Source: Vibrio bivalvicida
GTDB lineage: Bacteria > Pseudomonadota > Gammaproteobacteria > Enterobacterales > Vibrionaceae
NCBI RefSeq assembly: GCF_001399455.2
Contig: NZ_LLEI02000053.1
Coordinates: forward strand, 62,001-126,000
Length of the DNA: 64,000 nt
Direction: 5' to 3'
In this document: positions 22,850-30,709 of the stretch, one piece after another
How positions within the stretch are numbered: the stretch's first letter is position 1
Layout: each line of letters starts with the position of its first letter
Translations under genes and position numbers: made by a program
Notes under the pieces: model-generated
What the model saw: only the letters and a program-made list of their open reading frames with translations
What the model was told of the DNA's origin: nothing
Database searches by the model: none

Positions 22850-23887
22850 TTATGCCTTGGCAGCCTTCTGGAGGTTAATTAGCGCTTTAGCTAACTCTTG
22901 AGAAGGACTGGAGTGCAGCAAGGGCAACAGCACCATTCTCAGTTCAGGCAGCATAACTAAATCGGCAAACAACTGGTTAAATAGCGCCTGATTACCTGTT
23001 TGAGCAAGCCTTAGCAGGAACTGTTCCGCAGTTTTAGGGTCACTTATCCAATGCCAACAGCGGCCAGCAACACCAATTAACACTTCTTGATGACTTAAAC
23101 GTGGAGAGGCGAGTATTTGGTCGATGATTGGTTGGCTAAGCGGTAGTGGTGCACCTGACAACGCTCGTATCAAAGCAGACAGTAGGAATAGGTCCGGTTC
23201 GTTGCTATCAATTTGCTGTTGCGCTATTTCAACCAAGCGTTCAGCCAGTTTTTGCGGTAAGTCAGTATGTTCAAGTGCACCAAGTAAGGCATACAGAGGC
23301 TCGTTAGGAAGGTATTTTAATGCCTTCTTAATATTGACGCCATTCTGCTCCTGCCCCAAACGTGCGCAGATGTCGGTCACACCTTGTAAGCCAACCGTGT
23401 GCCATTTGTCCCACTCTAATCCACCAGAGAAATATTGCTGGGCATGTTCATAGTATTGGCTGCATGGAAGATTTAACTCAGCTCGGATTTGGCTATGGAA
23501 AACCGCCATCTTATCTTCGGCAGGTTTGAAAGTGTACGGATTGTTGGACAGCTTTTGCTGCTGCTCTTCGCTCATATCTTGATTCAAGCGCGTTCCCATC
23601 GCTTCAATCACGTATTTGATGAAGTTACCGATATCGGCCTGTTTAAGTAGCCCTCGTTCATCCAATTCAAACTTAAGAAACCATATCCAAGGCTGCTGTT
23701 GAGAGTTCCAGTAAGCGATTGCCAAGTGCGCCTTGCGCTGCATTGGAAAAGGGTAAGCTTGTTGACCCTTTTCGACATCGGCAAAAACCTTACTATCAAT
23801 CTTCTTGATTCGACGACCAAGATCAAACACTTGATAGTGACAGTCACTGTTGGTCAACAATTGGCTAAGAGTATGAATGGTTTCCAT
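22850..23887 (-). CDS. DUF3549 family protein
   Basis: 345 residues of the DUF3549 family, no known biochemical role. It opens METIHTLSQLL and has no signal peptide or membrane segment. It is rich in alpha-helix and Leu repeats in the second half, reminiscent of a helical-repeat scaffold. PWIWFLKFELDERGLL is a conserved block. First gene of a two-gene unit with the DUF3301 gene; divergent from yqcC-truC with 76 bases between. Confidence 0.8.
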   Translation of the reverse strand: METIHTLSQLLTNSDCHYQVFDLGRRIKKIDSKVFADVEKGQQAYPFPMQRKAHLAIAYWNSQQQPWIWFLKFELDERGLLKQADIGNFIKYVIEAMGTRLNQDMSEEQQQKLSNNPYTFKPAEDKMAVFHSQIRAELNLPCSQYYEHAQQYFSGGLEWDKWHTVGLQGVTDICARLGQEQNGVNIKKALKYLPNEPLYALLGALEHTDLPQKLAERLVEIAQQQIDSNEPDLFLLSALIRALSGAPLPLSQPIIDQILASPRLSHQEVLIGVAGRCWHWISDPKTAEQFLLRLAQTGNQALFNQLFADLVMLPELRMVLLPLLHSSPSQELAKALINLQKAAKA

Positions 23888-23963
23888 TAGAGATTTGTCC
23901 TAACTTTCTTTCCTATATAAATGGTACTCTTAGGGTAATTTTCAAGGCCAGTAACAAAGATAA

Positions 23964-24278
23964 ATGACAAAAGAGAAACAATTAGCGGCGTTGATTGATC
24001 AATTAGAGCAGTCAATGAAGCAGCTTGATAGGTGGCAAACCGAATCACCAACTGAGAAAGCACTTCAAAGTCAGCAGCCGTTTGCGCTCGATGCTTTAAC
24101 CCCCGAAGAGTGGTTGCAGTGGATCTTCATCGTAAAACTACGTGCAATGCTAGAGCAATTACAACCAATTCCTTACGGGTTTTCGCTGTCGCCTTATTTT
24201 GAGGAGTGTTGGAAAGAGCAGCCCGATTTGATGCCAATTATTACAATCTTGCAGCAAATTGATAAGGAGTGCCGCTAA
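23964..24278 (+). CDS. yqcC: YqcC family protein
   Basis: 104-residue all-helical cytoplasmic protein of the YqcC family. The signature region is PFALDALTPEEWLQWIFIVKLRAMLE followed by a Pro-rich turn (QPIPYGFSLSPYFEE). In E. coli the family member is encoded directly before truC, as here, where its TAA overlaps the truC ATG (TAATG). A role linked to the pseudouridine synthase is suggested only by this constant pairing. Confidence 0.9.
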   Translation: MTKEKQLAALIDQLEQSMKQLDRWQTESPTEKALQSQQPFALDALTPEEWLQWIFIVKLRAMLEQLQPIPYGFSLSPYFEECWKEQPDLMPIITILQQIDKECR

Positions 24279-25000
24279 TGCTTGAGATTGTGTTTCAAGA
24301 TGAATACTTTGTCGCAGTGAACAAGCCTGCAGGTATGTTGGTTCACCGTAGTTGGTTAGATAAACACGAAACCCAGTTTGTGATGCAAACTTTGCGTGAT
24401 CAAATTGGTCAGCATGTTTTTCCACTTCATCGACTTGATCGCCCTACATCGGGTGTACTGATTTTTGCCTTGTCGAGTGAAGTGGCCTCTCAGGTGATGC
24501 CGATGTTTGCTAATCATGAGATGGAAAAAACCTACCATGCGATAGTGCGCGGCTGGGTTGAAGAACAAGGACGTTTGGATTATCCACTCAAAGTCGAGCT
24601 CGACAAAATTGCCGACAAACATGCAAGCCAAAACAAAGAAGCTCAAGAAGCGATAACGGATTACTCTCCATTAGCAAAAACAGAGATTGCTTACTCGACA
24701 GGTAAATTCCCCACTACACGTTATTGTATGGTAGAGATGAAACCACTGACTGGACGTAAACATCAACTTAGACGTCATATGGCGCATCTAAGGCACCCTA
24801 TAGTGGGTGACACTACACATGGCGATGGTAAGCACAACAAGCTATTCCGCGAGGTTTATGATTCACATCGCTTACTGTTGCATGCCTCTAGCTTGAAGTT
24901 TGTGCACCCGTTTACAGGGCAGGCGTTAGTGATTACAGCGGGAGTGGACGAGACTTGGCACAAGCTATGTGCTGAGTTTGACTGGGATATACCCAATTAG
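24278..25000 (+). CDS. truC: tRNA pseudouridine(65) synthase TruC
   Basis: Converts U65 of certain tRNAs to pseudouridine. 240 residues of the RluA family. The catalytic motif is HRLDRPTSG with Asp54, and the C-terminal signature ...PLTGRKHQLRRHMAHLRHPIVGD is complete. I start at ATG 24278, 8 bases after AAGGAG, since the E. coli catalytic Asp is also residue 54. A GTG three codons upstream is less likely. Confidence 0.95.
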   Translation: MLEIVFQDEYFVAVNKPAGMLVHRSWLDKHETQFVMQTLRDQIGQHVFPLHRLDRPTSGVLIFALSSEVASQVMPMFANHEMEKTYHAIVRGWVEEQGRLDYPLKVELDKIADKHASQNKEAQEAITDYSPLAKTEIAYSTGKFPTTRYCMVEMKPLTGRKHQLRRHMAHLRHPIVGDTTHGDGKHNKLFREVYDSHRLLLHASSLKFVHPFTGQALVITAGVDETWHKLCAEFDWDIPN

Positions 25001-25008
25001 GAAACAGA

Positions 25009-25037
25009 AACCGTCACTTCGAGACAAAGTGACGGTT
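25009..25037 (-). terminator. Terminator of the Bor-like lipoprotein gene
   Basis: AACCGTCACTT / AAGTGACGGTT, 11 bp perfect. A T-rich tail (TCTGTTT) exists only on the minus strand, so it chiefly serves the leftward gene, though it may also help end yqcC-truC. Confidence 0.65.
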
Positions 25038-25047
25038 AGAAGCGGAA

Positions 25048-25335
25048 TTACTTACAGTAAACACGAGCTTCGCGAGGAGTGTAAATACCAAAAGTAATCG
25101 TGCTAAATACGATGTCTTTGAAAGTTTGCTGCGTTTCTACTTTTGCTACTTTATCCACTGAACCACATACTTGAGCGGCGTCAATTTGCTTGCTTTGTCC
25201 AATACCGCTAACAAAGAAATGATGCGATGTGAGTTCAGTAGCTTCGTTGGTTTCTGCTGGTGCTACAACAAATGTTTGCTGGGCACAGCCAGATGCCAAA
25301 AGAGCAATTGCCGCTGCGATAACAAGTTTTTTCAT
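25048..25335 (-). CDS. bor: Bor-family outer-membrane lipoprotein
   Basis: A 95-residue lipoprotein with signal peptide MKKLVIAAAIALLASGC, lipobox LASGC and lipidated Cys17. The mature part carries HHFFVSGIGQ, IDAAQVCG, KVETQQTF and GIYTPREARVYC, which I recognise as the Bor protein of phage lambda and its chromosomal relatives (Iss in E. coli, linked to serum resistance). The start at 25335 is chosen because AAGGAAAGAGTT precedes it and it gives a proper signal peptide. No phage genes surround it, so it is a resident single gene. Its function in Vibrio is unknown. Confidence 0.88.
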   Translation of the reverse strand: MKKLVIAAAIALLASGCAQQTFVVAPAETNEATELTSHHFFVSGIGQSKQIDAAQVCGSVDKVAKVETQQTFKDIVFSTITFGIYTPREARVYCK

Positions 25336-25493
25336 AACTCTTTCCTTAAAAAATAATGGTTCCAAATCGGCAAGTGTACGGATTGATTTGCCAAGCGAAG
25401 TGTAACAAGTTTCTTATTGGTGCGTATGTCTCGTGTTTGTATTTATTTGTCATGTGATTAAGTTTTGTGATATCGATAACTAATTGAACGAGA

Positions 25494-25520
25494 AAACAAA
25501 AAGCCCTCCGAAGAGGGCTT
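25494..25520 (-). terminator. Terminator of the xseB-ispA-dxs operon
   Basis: On the minus strand: AAGCCCTC, loop TTCG, GAGGGCTT, then TTTGTTTTC, just after dxs. Confidence 0.85.
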
Positions 25521-25545
25521 TATCAGTAACAGATTAATGACAAAC

Positions 25546-27411
25546 TTATCGAGTAAGATATTCGCGAATAGATTGCTCGATGCCCGCAGCGTCAAGACCA
25601 AGCTCTTGGTGCAACTCTTCTTGAGTACCTTGAGCGATGAACTTATCAGGCAAGCCAAGATTGAGAACGGGTTTGATTGTTTTCTCTTGCATCATAAACT
25701 CGATCACACCCGCACCGGCCCCGCCAGCAATTGCATTCTCTTCTAGCGTTACCAATACGTCGTGCTCAACAGCGAGTTGCTTAATGAGTGCTTCATCGAG
25801 GGGCTTAACAAAACGCATATCTGCGACTGTCGCATTGAGTGTTTCTGCTGCTTGTTGGGCACTACTTAAAAAAGTACCAAAGTTGAGGATGGCTACTTTT
25901 TCGCCTTGGCGGACTATGCGTCCTTTACCGATTTCTAGCGCCGTGAATGCCTGTTCGATTTCTGCTCCTGTTCCGGTCCCGCGTGGGTAACGTACTGCAG
26001 ATGGTCCGGTATGTTTGTGACCTGTGTAGAGCATCTGACGGCACTCATTTTCATCACTAGGGGCCATTATGACCATGTTTGGAATACAGCGCATAAAGCT
26101 GAGATCAAACGCGCCTTGGTGAGTTTGACCATCTGCTCCAACAAGACCGGCTCTGTCAATGGCGAACATCACAGGTAGATCCATGATAGCGACATCGTGA
26201 ATTAACTGATCGTAACCGCGCTGCAAGAAGGTTGAGTAAATTGCTACAATAGGGTGGTCGCCAGCAATTGCCATACCTGTTGCAAGTGTGACGGCGTGTT
26301 GCTCTGCGATTGCGACGTCAAAGTACTGCTGAGGAAACTCCTTAGAAAAGCGAACCATGCCAGAGCCTTCACGCATGGCAGGAGTAATCGCCATTAGCTT
26401 TGGATCTTGCACCGCCATATCACATAGAAAATCACCAAAAATTTTCGAGTAACTTGGCTTTGTACCATTGCTCTTCGGCAGTGAGTTATGGCTCGGATCG
26501 AATTTCGGTACGCCATGATAACCAATCGGATCTTTTTCCGCTGGTTCATAGCCTTTACCTTTTTTGGTCATGATATGTAGAAATTGTGGGCCTTTAAGTT
26601 CACGCATATTTTTAAGCGTTTTGACTAGCTCGTTAACATCATGACCATCTACTGGTCCAATATAGTTAAAACCGAGTTCTTCAAACAAAGTCCCTGGAAC
26701 GACCATGCCTTTCAGGTGTTCTTCAGTGCGACGTACTAGCTCTTTAATTGGAGGTACGCCTGAGAGCACCTTTTTGCCACCTTCGCGGATCGATGTGTAT
26801 AGGCTCCCCGATAGGACTTGAGCAAGATGGTTGTTAAGCGCACCGACGTTCTCTGAAATTGACATTTCGTTGTCGTTAAGAATGACCAGCATATCAGGGT
26901 GAACGTCACCTGCATGGTTCATGGCTTCAAATGCCATACCCGCAGTGATAGCCCCATCACCAATGACGCTGACCACTTTACGGTTCTGCTCTTCTTTGCT
27001 CGCGCTTATCGCCATACCAAGAGCCGCACTAATCGAAGTCGAAGAGTGGCCTACAGAAAGGGTGTCGTACTCGCTCTCTTCGCGCCAAGGAAACGGGTGC
27101 AGCCCTTCTTTTTGGCGGATTGTTGGCATTTGATCACGACGCCCGGTCAGTATTTTGTGTGGATATGCTTGGTGGCCAACATCCCAGACCAATTGGTCAA
27201 AAGGCGTATTGTAGACGTAATGTAGAGCAACGGTAAGCTCTACGGTGCCAAGACCAGAGGCGAGGTGACCGCTCGACTGACTGACCGAATTCAATAAGTA
27301 GGTGCGTAGTTCATCACACAGTTTTGGTAGCACTTCCTTAGGAAGACTACGTAGCTCTTCAGGTGTATCTGCTAAAGCCAGTGTTGGATATTTCGAAATA
27401 TCAAGAGTCAT
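25546..27411 (-). CDS. dxs: 1-deoxy-D-xylulose-5-phosphate synthase
   Basis: First enzyme of the non-mevalonate isoprenoid pathway: condenses pyruvate and glyceraldehyde 3-phosphate on thiamine diphosphate. 621 residues from ATG 27411 (MTLDISKYPTL), the usual length. A longer in-frame extension overlaps ispA and lacks family support. Key segments are SGHLASGLGTVEL and WDVGHQAYPHKILTGR (active-site His residues), VIGDGAITAGMAFEAMNHAG with ILNDNEMSISEN (ThDP/Mg2+ motif) and DVAIAEQHAVTLATGMA (catalytic Glu). The ribosome site is poor, so it may rely on coupling with ispA 22 bases upstream. Confidence 0.97.
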   Translation of the reverse strand: MTLDISKYPTLALADTPEELRSLPKEVLPKLCDELRTYLLNSVSQSSGHLASGLGTVELTVALHYVYNTPFDQLVWDVGHQAYPHKILTGRRDQMPTIRQKEGLHPFPWREESEYDTLSVGHSSTSISAALGMAISASKEEQNRKVVSVIGDGAITAGMAFEAMNHAGDVHPDMLVILNDNEMSISENVGALNNHLAQVLSGSLYTSIREGGKKVLSGVPPIKELVRRTEEHLKGMVVPGTLFEELGFNYIGPVDGHDVNELVKTLKNMRELKGPQFLHIMTKKGKGYEPAEKDPIGYHGVPKFDPSHNSLPKSNGTKPSYSKIFGDFLCDMAVQDPKLMAITPAMREGSGMVRFSKEFPQQYFDVAIAEQHAVTLATGMAIAGDHPIVAIYSTFLQRGYDQLIHDVAIMDLPVMFAIDRAGLVGADGQTHQGAFDLSFMRCIPNMVIMAPSDENECRQMLYTGHKHTGPSAVRYPRGTGTGAEIEQAFTALEIGKGRIVRQGEKVAILNFGTFLSSAQQAAETLNATVADMRFVKPLDEALIKQLAVEHDVLVTLEENAIAGGAGAGVIEFMMQEKTIKPVLNLGLPDKFIAQGTQEELHQELGLDAAGIEQSIREYLTR

Positions 27412-27433
27412 ATAAAAATGCGCGCTTATAGTG

Positions 27434-28327
27434 TTAGTTTTTGCGCTCGATGACGTATCGGGCGAACTCTTCGAGTAACTCTGTATTGTATGGGATCGCA
27501 GCCAAAGCTTGAAGGGCTTCATTTAACAGAGTGTGAGCTTTGTTGATAGCTCCGTCTAATCCAAGCAAAGCTGGGTAGGTGCTTTTGTTTAATTCTTGGT
27601 CAGACCCCTGAGGTTTACCTAAGGTCTCTGTATCACTGATGATATCTAAAATATCGTCTTGAACCTGAAACGCGAGACCAATCGCATCGGCGAACTTATC
27701 AAGCTGAGGCATGACTTCTAGCCCTTTTTGCCCTGCTGCAAGTGCGCCAAGACGAATAGCAGACTTCATTAAAGCCCCTGTCTTGTTACGGTGAATCTCT
27801 TTTAGCTCTTGTAAGGATACCGCTCTGTTCTCTGCGGCGAGATCGAGAGCTTGTCCCAGGCACATGCCGTTGGCTCCAGAAGCATCGGCCAGCACTTTGA
27901 CCATTCGTATACGGTTGCACTCAGCGGTAGGGTGCAATGAACCTTCTGCCAAAATCGTAAACGCTAAAGTTTGCAACGCGTCACCAGTCAAAATGGCAGT
28001 GGCTTCATCAAACTTGATGTGGCAAGTAGGTTTTCCACGGCGCAACTCATCATCATCCATTGCCGGAAGATCATCGTGAATAAGCGAGTAAGCATGGATA
28101 CATTCCACAGCGGATGCCGGAGTATCAAGATCATCAAGGTGGCAACCCAGCATCTGGCCCGTAATGTAAGCCAGAAATGGGCGCGCACGCTTACCACCGA
28201 GCAGTAGCCCATAGCGCATTGCTTCAATCAGAGGTTGGTTTTGATGTGGCAGCGCTAGCAGCCAACGATTAAGCTGAGCATTGTTTCGCTGTTGAAGAGA
28301 GGTTAATGCCTCATACATGACAGACAT
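27434..28327 (-). CDS. ispA: (2E,6E)-farnesyl diphosphate synthase
   Basis: Chain-elongating prenyltransferase that makes farnesyl diphosphate from DMAPP and IPP for quinones, undecaprenol and hemes. 297 residues. The first aspartate-rich motif is HDDLPAMDDDELRRGKPT (about 88-105) and the second is FQVQDDILD (about 227-235). GGKRARPFL near residue 50 is the IPP-binding site. It sits 12 bases after xseB and 22 before dxs in the classic xseB-ispA-dxs operon. Two ATGs three codons apart are possible starts and neither has a strong ribosome site. Confidence 0.96.
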   Translation of the reverse strand: MSVMYEALTSLQQRNNAQLNRWLLALPHQNQPLIEAMRYGLLLGGKRARPFLAYITGQMLGCHLDDLDTPASAVECIHAYSLIHDDLPAMDDDELRRGKPTCHIKFDEATAILTGDALQTLAFTILAEGSLHPTAECNRIRMVKVLADASGANGMCLGQALDLAAENRAVSLQELKEIHRNKTGALMKSAIRLGALAAGQKGLEVMPQLDKFADAIGLAFQVQDDILDIISDTETLGKPQGSDQELNKSTYPALLGLDGAINKAHTLLNEALQALAAIPYNTELLEEFARYVIERKN

Positions 28328-28339
28328 ATTCTATAACTA

Positions 28340-28582
28340 TTATTCAGGCTGAGCGTTAAATTCAGAAAGCGGAGACTCATCATCATTTTGCAATAAGATG
28401 TTGACACGTTGCTCTGCGTCACTAAGTTTTGACTGCCCTGAGCGAGCAAGCGCAATACCACGCTCAAACTTTTTCAGCGCATCTTCTAATGCTAAATCAC
28501 CATTTTCAAGATTCTCAACGATTACATCGAGCTCTTCGATGGTTGCCTCAAAGGTCATATTTTCTGGTTTCTTACTCGCCAT
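28340..28582 (-). CDS. xseB: Exodeoxyribonuclease VII small subunit
   Basis: 80-residue subunit of ExoVII, several copies of which bind the XseA catalytic subunit; the complex degrades single-stranded DNA to oligonucleotides. The helical hairpin core is FEATIEELDVIVENLENGDLALEDALKKFERGIALARSGQ, interrupted here only for length, with the conserved LENG.L.LE pattern. First gene of the isoprenoid operon, as in E. coli. Confidence 0.95.
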   Translation of the reverse strand: MASKKPENMTFEATIEELDVIVENLENGDLALEDALKKFERGIALARSGQSKLSDAEQRVNILLQNDDESPLSEFNAQPE

Positions 28583-28778
28583 AATGGTTTTACCTAGATA
28601 AAGATGGACGAAACTTACCTTAGCCGATAATGATGGTCAAATGTAACCGAGAAAATTTGTCACAAAAATCGAGCTTGTACGGTCATATTCTGCGCGCACA
28701 CTCAATATAGGGCTAAAGTCTAGTAAGTATCTGCTACTCAGCATCTATATTTATGTGAGTACAGTACCAATAAAATAC

Positions 28779-28804
28779 TAAAGATCTTAAGATGTTGCCG
28801 ATAT
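28779..28804 (+). promoter_or_regulatory. Sigma-28 (FliA)-type promoter upstream of pomA
   Basis: TAAAG (28779-28783), 13-base spacer, GCCGATAT (28797-28804), 40 bases before the pomA start. It matches the flagellar late-gene consensus TAAAG...GCCGATAA except for a spacer one base short and the last base. The same 13-base spacing occurs upstream of the first flagellin here. Confidence 0.6.
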
Positions 28805-28843
28805 AATTTGTTAGAAGCTTAAAGATAGCATGAGGAGTGCTCT

Positions 28844-29608
28844 GTGGATTTAGCAACGCTGGTAGGACTGATTGGCGGTTTTGCTTTCGTCATTATGGCA
28901 ATGATACTGGGCGGAAGCATCATGATGTTCATCGACGTCACGTCGATTCTTATCGTGGTGGGTGGCTCTACCTTCGTAGTGTTGATGAAGTTCACTATGG
29001 GGCAGTTCTTTGGTGCAGCCAAAATCGCCGGTAAAGCTTTCATGTTCAAAGCCGACGAGCCAGAAGATTTAATTGCTAAAGTGGTAGAGATGGCAGATGC
29101 AGCGCGCAAAGGCGGTTTTCTTGCTCTAGAAGAGATGGAAATCACTAATAGCTTTATGCAGAAGGGTATTGACTTGTTAGTGGATGGCCACGACGCGGAT
29201 GTGGTTCGTGCGGCGCTGCAAAAAGATATTGCCTTAACCGATGAAAGGCATGATTTTGGTTCTAGTGTATTCAGAGCCTTTGGTGACGTAGCACCCGCGA
29301 TGGGGATGATCGGTACTCTTGTTGGTCTGGTTGCCATGCTGTCTAACATGGATGATCCGAAAGCGATCGGTCCTGCGATGGCGGTAGCACTTTTGACCAC
29401 ACTATACGGTGCGATTCTTTCCAATATGGTGTTCTTCCCAATCGCCGATAAGCTTTCTCTTCGTCGTGAGCAAGAAAAACTCAATCGCCGCTTAATCATG
29501 GATGGCGTACTTGCAATTCAAGATGGTCAAAACCCACGTGTTATTGACAGTTATCTGAAGAATTACCTCAATGAAGGTAAGCGTGCTCTTGACGTAGATA
29601 ACGAGTAA
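28844..29608 (+). CDS. pomA: Sodium-driven flagellar motor stator protein PomA
   Basis: MotA-family stator subunit of 254 residues that, with PomB, conducts Na+ and turns the polar flagellum. Four membrane helices: about 5-25, 30-50, and the pair near 150-170 and 180-200, the third starting in GDVAPAMGMIGTLVGLVAML. A large cytoplasmic loop (about 60-145) carries the charged residues that face FliG. It starts with GTG at 28844 after a GAGGAG ribosome site. pomB follows 11 bases later. Na+ specificity is inferred from the Vibrio context and the sequence class. Confidence 0.95.
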   Translation: MDLATLVGLIGGFAFVIMAMILGGSIMMFIDVTSILIVVGGSTFVVLMKFTMGQFFGAAKIAGKAFMFKADEPEDLIAKVVEMADAARKGGFLALEEMEITNSFMQKGIDLLVDGHDADVVRAALQKDIALTDERHDFGSSVFRAFGDVAPAMGMIGTLVGLVAMLSNMDDPKAIGPAMAVALLTTLYGAILSNMVFFPIADKLSLRREQEKLNRRLIMDGVLAIQDGQNPRVIDSYLKNYLNEGKRALDVDNE

Positions 29609-29618
29609 GGTCGCTGAT

Positions 29619-30560
29619 ATGGAAGAAGAAGAACCAAAATGTCCGCCACCTGGCCTTCCGCTATGGATGGGAACTTTTGCTGACTTGATGTCGCTGTTGA
29701 TGTGTTTCTTCGTGCTATTGCTCTCGTTTTCCGAAATGGATGTACTGAAGTTTAAACAGATTGCCGGTTCAATGAAGTTCGCATTCGGTGTTCAAAACCG
29801 ATTGGAAGTGAAAGATATCCCGAAAGGAACCAGTATCATTGCTCAAGAATTTAGACCGGGTCGACCAGAACCGACGCCTATCGATGTGATTATGCAGCAA
29901 ACCATTGACATTACTCAGCAGACTCTTGAATTCCACGAAGGTGAATCAGACAGAGCAGGGGGGACGCAGCGTGATGAAGGTAAACTCACTGGCGGGCAGT
30001 CTCCCGATACCTCTACGCAGAATAACCAAAACTCTGAATCTGACAGCCAGCAGCAACAGTCCGCTGAACTTTCCGAAGAGTTAGAGACCATTATGGAAAG
30101 TATCAAGAAAGCGCTTGAGCGTGAAATTGAGCAGGGAGCGGTTGAAGTAGAAAACCTTGGTCAGCAAATTGATATCCGAATTCGTGAGAAGGGCGCGTTC
30201 CCAGAAGGGTCGGCGTTCCTACAACCTAAGTTTCGTCCTCTAGTTCGCCAAATTGCCGATCTGGTCAAAGACATTCCCGGTATTATTCGAGTGTCTGGGC
30301 ATACAGATAATCAACGTATAGATTCAGAACTGTATCGTTCCAACTGGGATCTCTCTGCGCAGCGAGCGGTGTCGGTGGCGCAAGAAATGGAAAAAGTGCG
30401 TGGATTTAGCCATCAGAGGCTACGTGTGCGAGGAATGGCCGATACAGAGCCACTCGGACCTAATGATACAGAAGCGCAGCGTTCACGTAACCGCCGAGTC
30501 GAAATCAGTATTATGCAAGGTGAAGCTCTTCTGAGCGACGAAGTTCCTGTTATTCAATAA
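29619..30560 (+). CDS. pomB: Sodium-driven flagellar motor stator protein PomB
   Basis: MotB-family stator subunit of 313 residues. A single membrane helix at about 17-40 carries the ion-binding Asp22 in GTFADLMSLLMCFF. A plug and linker region rich in Gln, Ser and Glu follows (about 105-150). The OmpA-like peptidoglycan-binding domain is at about 190-300 (IRVSGHTDNQ, YRSNWDLSAQRAVSVAQ, RSRNRRVEI), which fixes the stator to the cell wall. It is co-transcribed with pomA and ends at a strong terminator. Confidence 0.95.
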   Translation: MEEEEPKCPPPGLPLWMGTFADLMSLLMCFFVLLLSFSEMDVLKFKQIAGSMKFAFGVQNRLEVKDIPKGTSIIAQEFRPGRPEPTPIDVIMQQTIDITQQTLEFHEGESDRAGGTQRDEGKLTGGQSPDTSTQNNQNSESDSQQQQSAELSEELETIMESIKKALEREIEQGAVEVENLGQQIDIRIREKGAFPEGSAFLQPKFRPLVRQIADLVKDIPGIIRVSGHTDNQRIDSELYRSNWDLSAQRAVSVAQEMEKVRGFSHQRLRVRGMADTEPLGPNDTEAQRSRNRRVEISIMQGEALLSDEVPVIQ

Positions 30561-30572
30561 TCTTGCTGGACC

Positions 30573-30604
30573 AAAAAAGACGAGCACAAACGCTCGTCTT
30601 TTTT
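30573..30604 (+). terminator. Terminator of pomAB
   Basis: A 13 bp stem AAAAAAGACGAGC / GCTCGTCTTTTTT with a six-base loop. Confidence 0.9.
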
Positions 30605-30709
30605 ATGGTCTTTGCTTCATGTATAATCTTGCGCCCTTAGAGGCAGCTCATAGCTGCGAAGCGCCATTGAGCGTGAAAATAGCGAAACAGTTAACTTGTG
30701 AAGTGAATT

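Noticed and set aside
28819..29499. A 226-codon open frame antisense to pomA
   Set aside because: Long, but its translation is Ser/Ala/Ile-rich without family features, and pomA on the other strand is certain.
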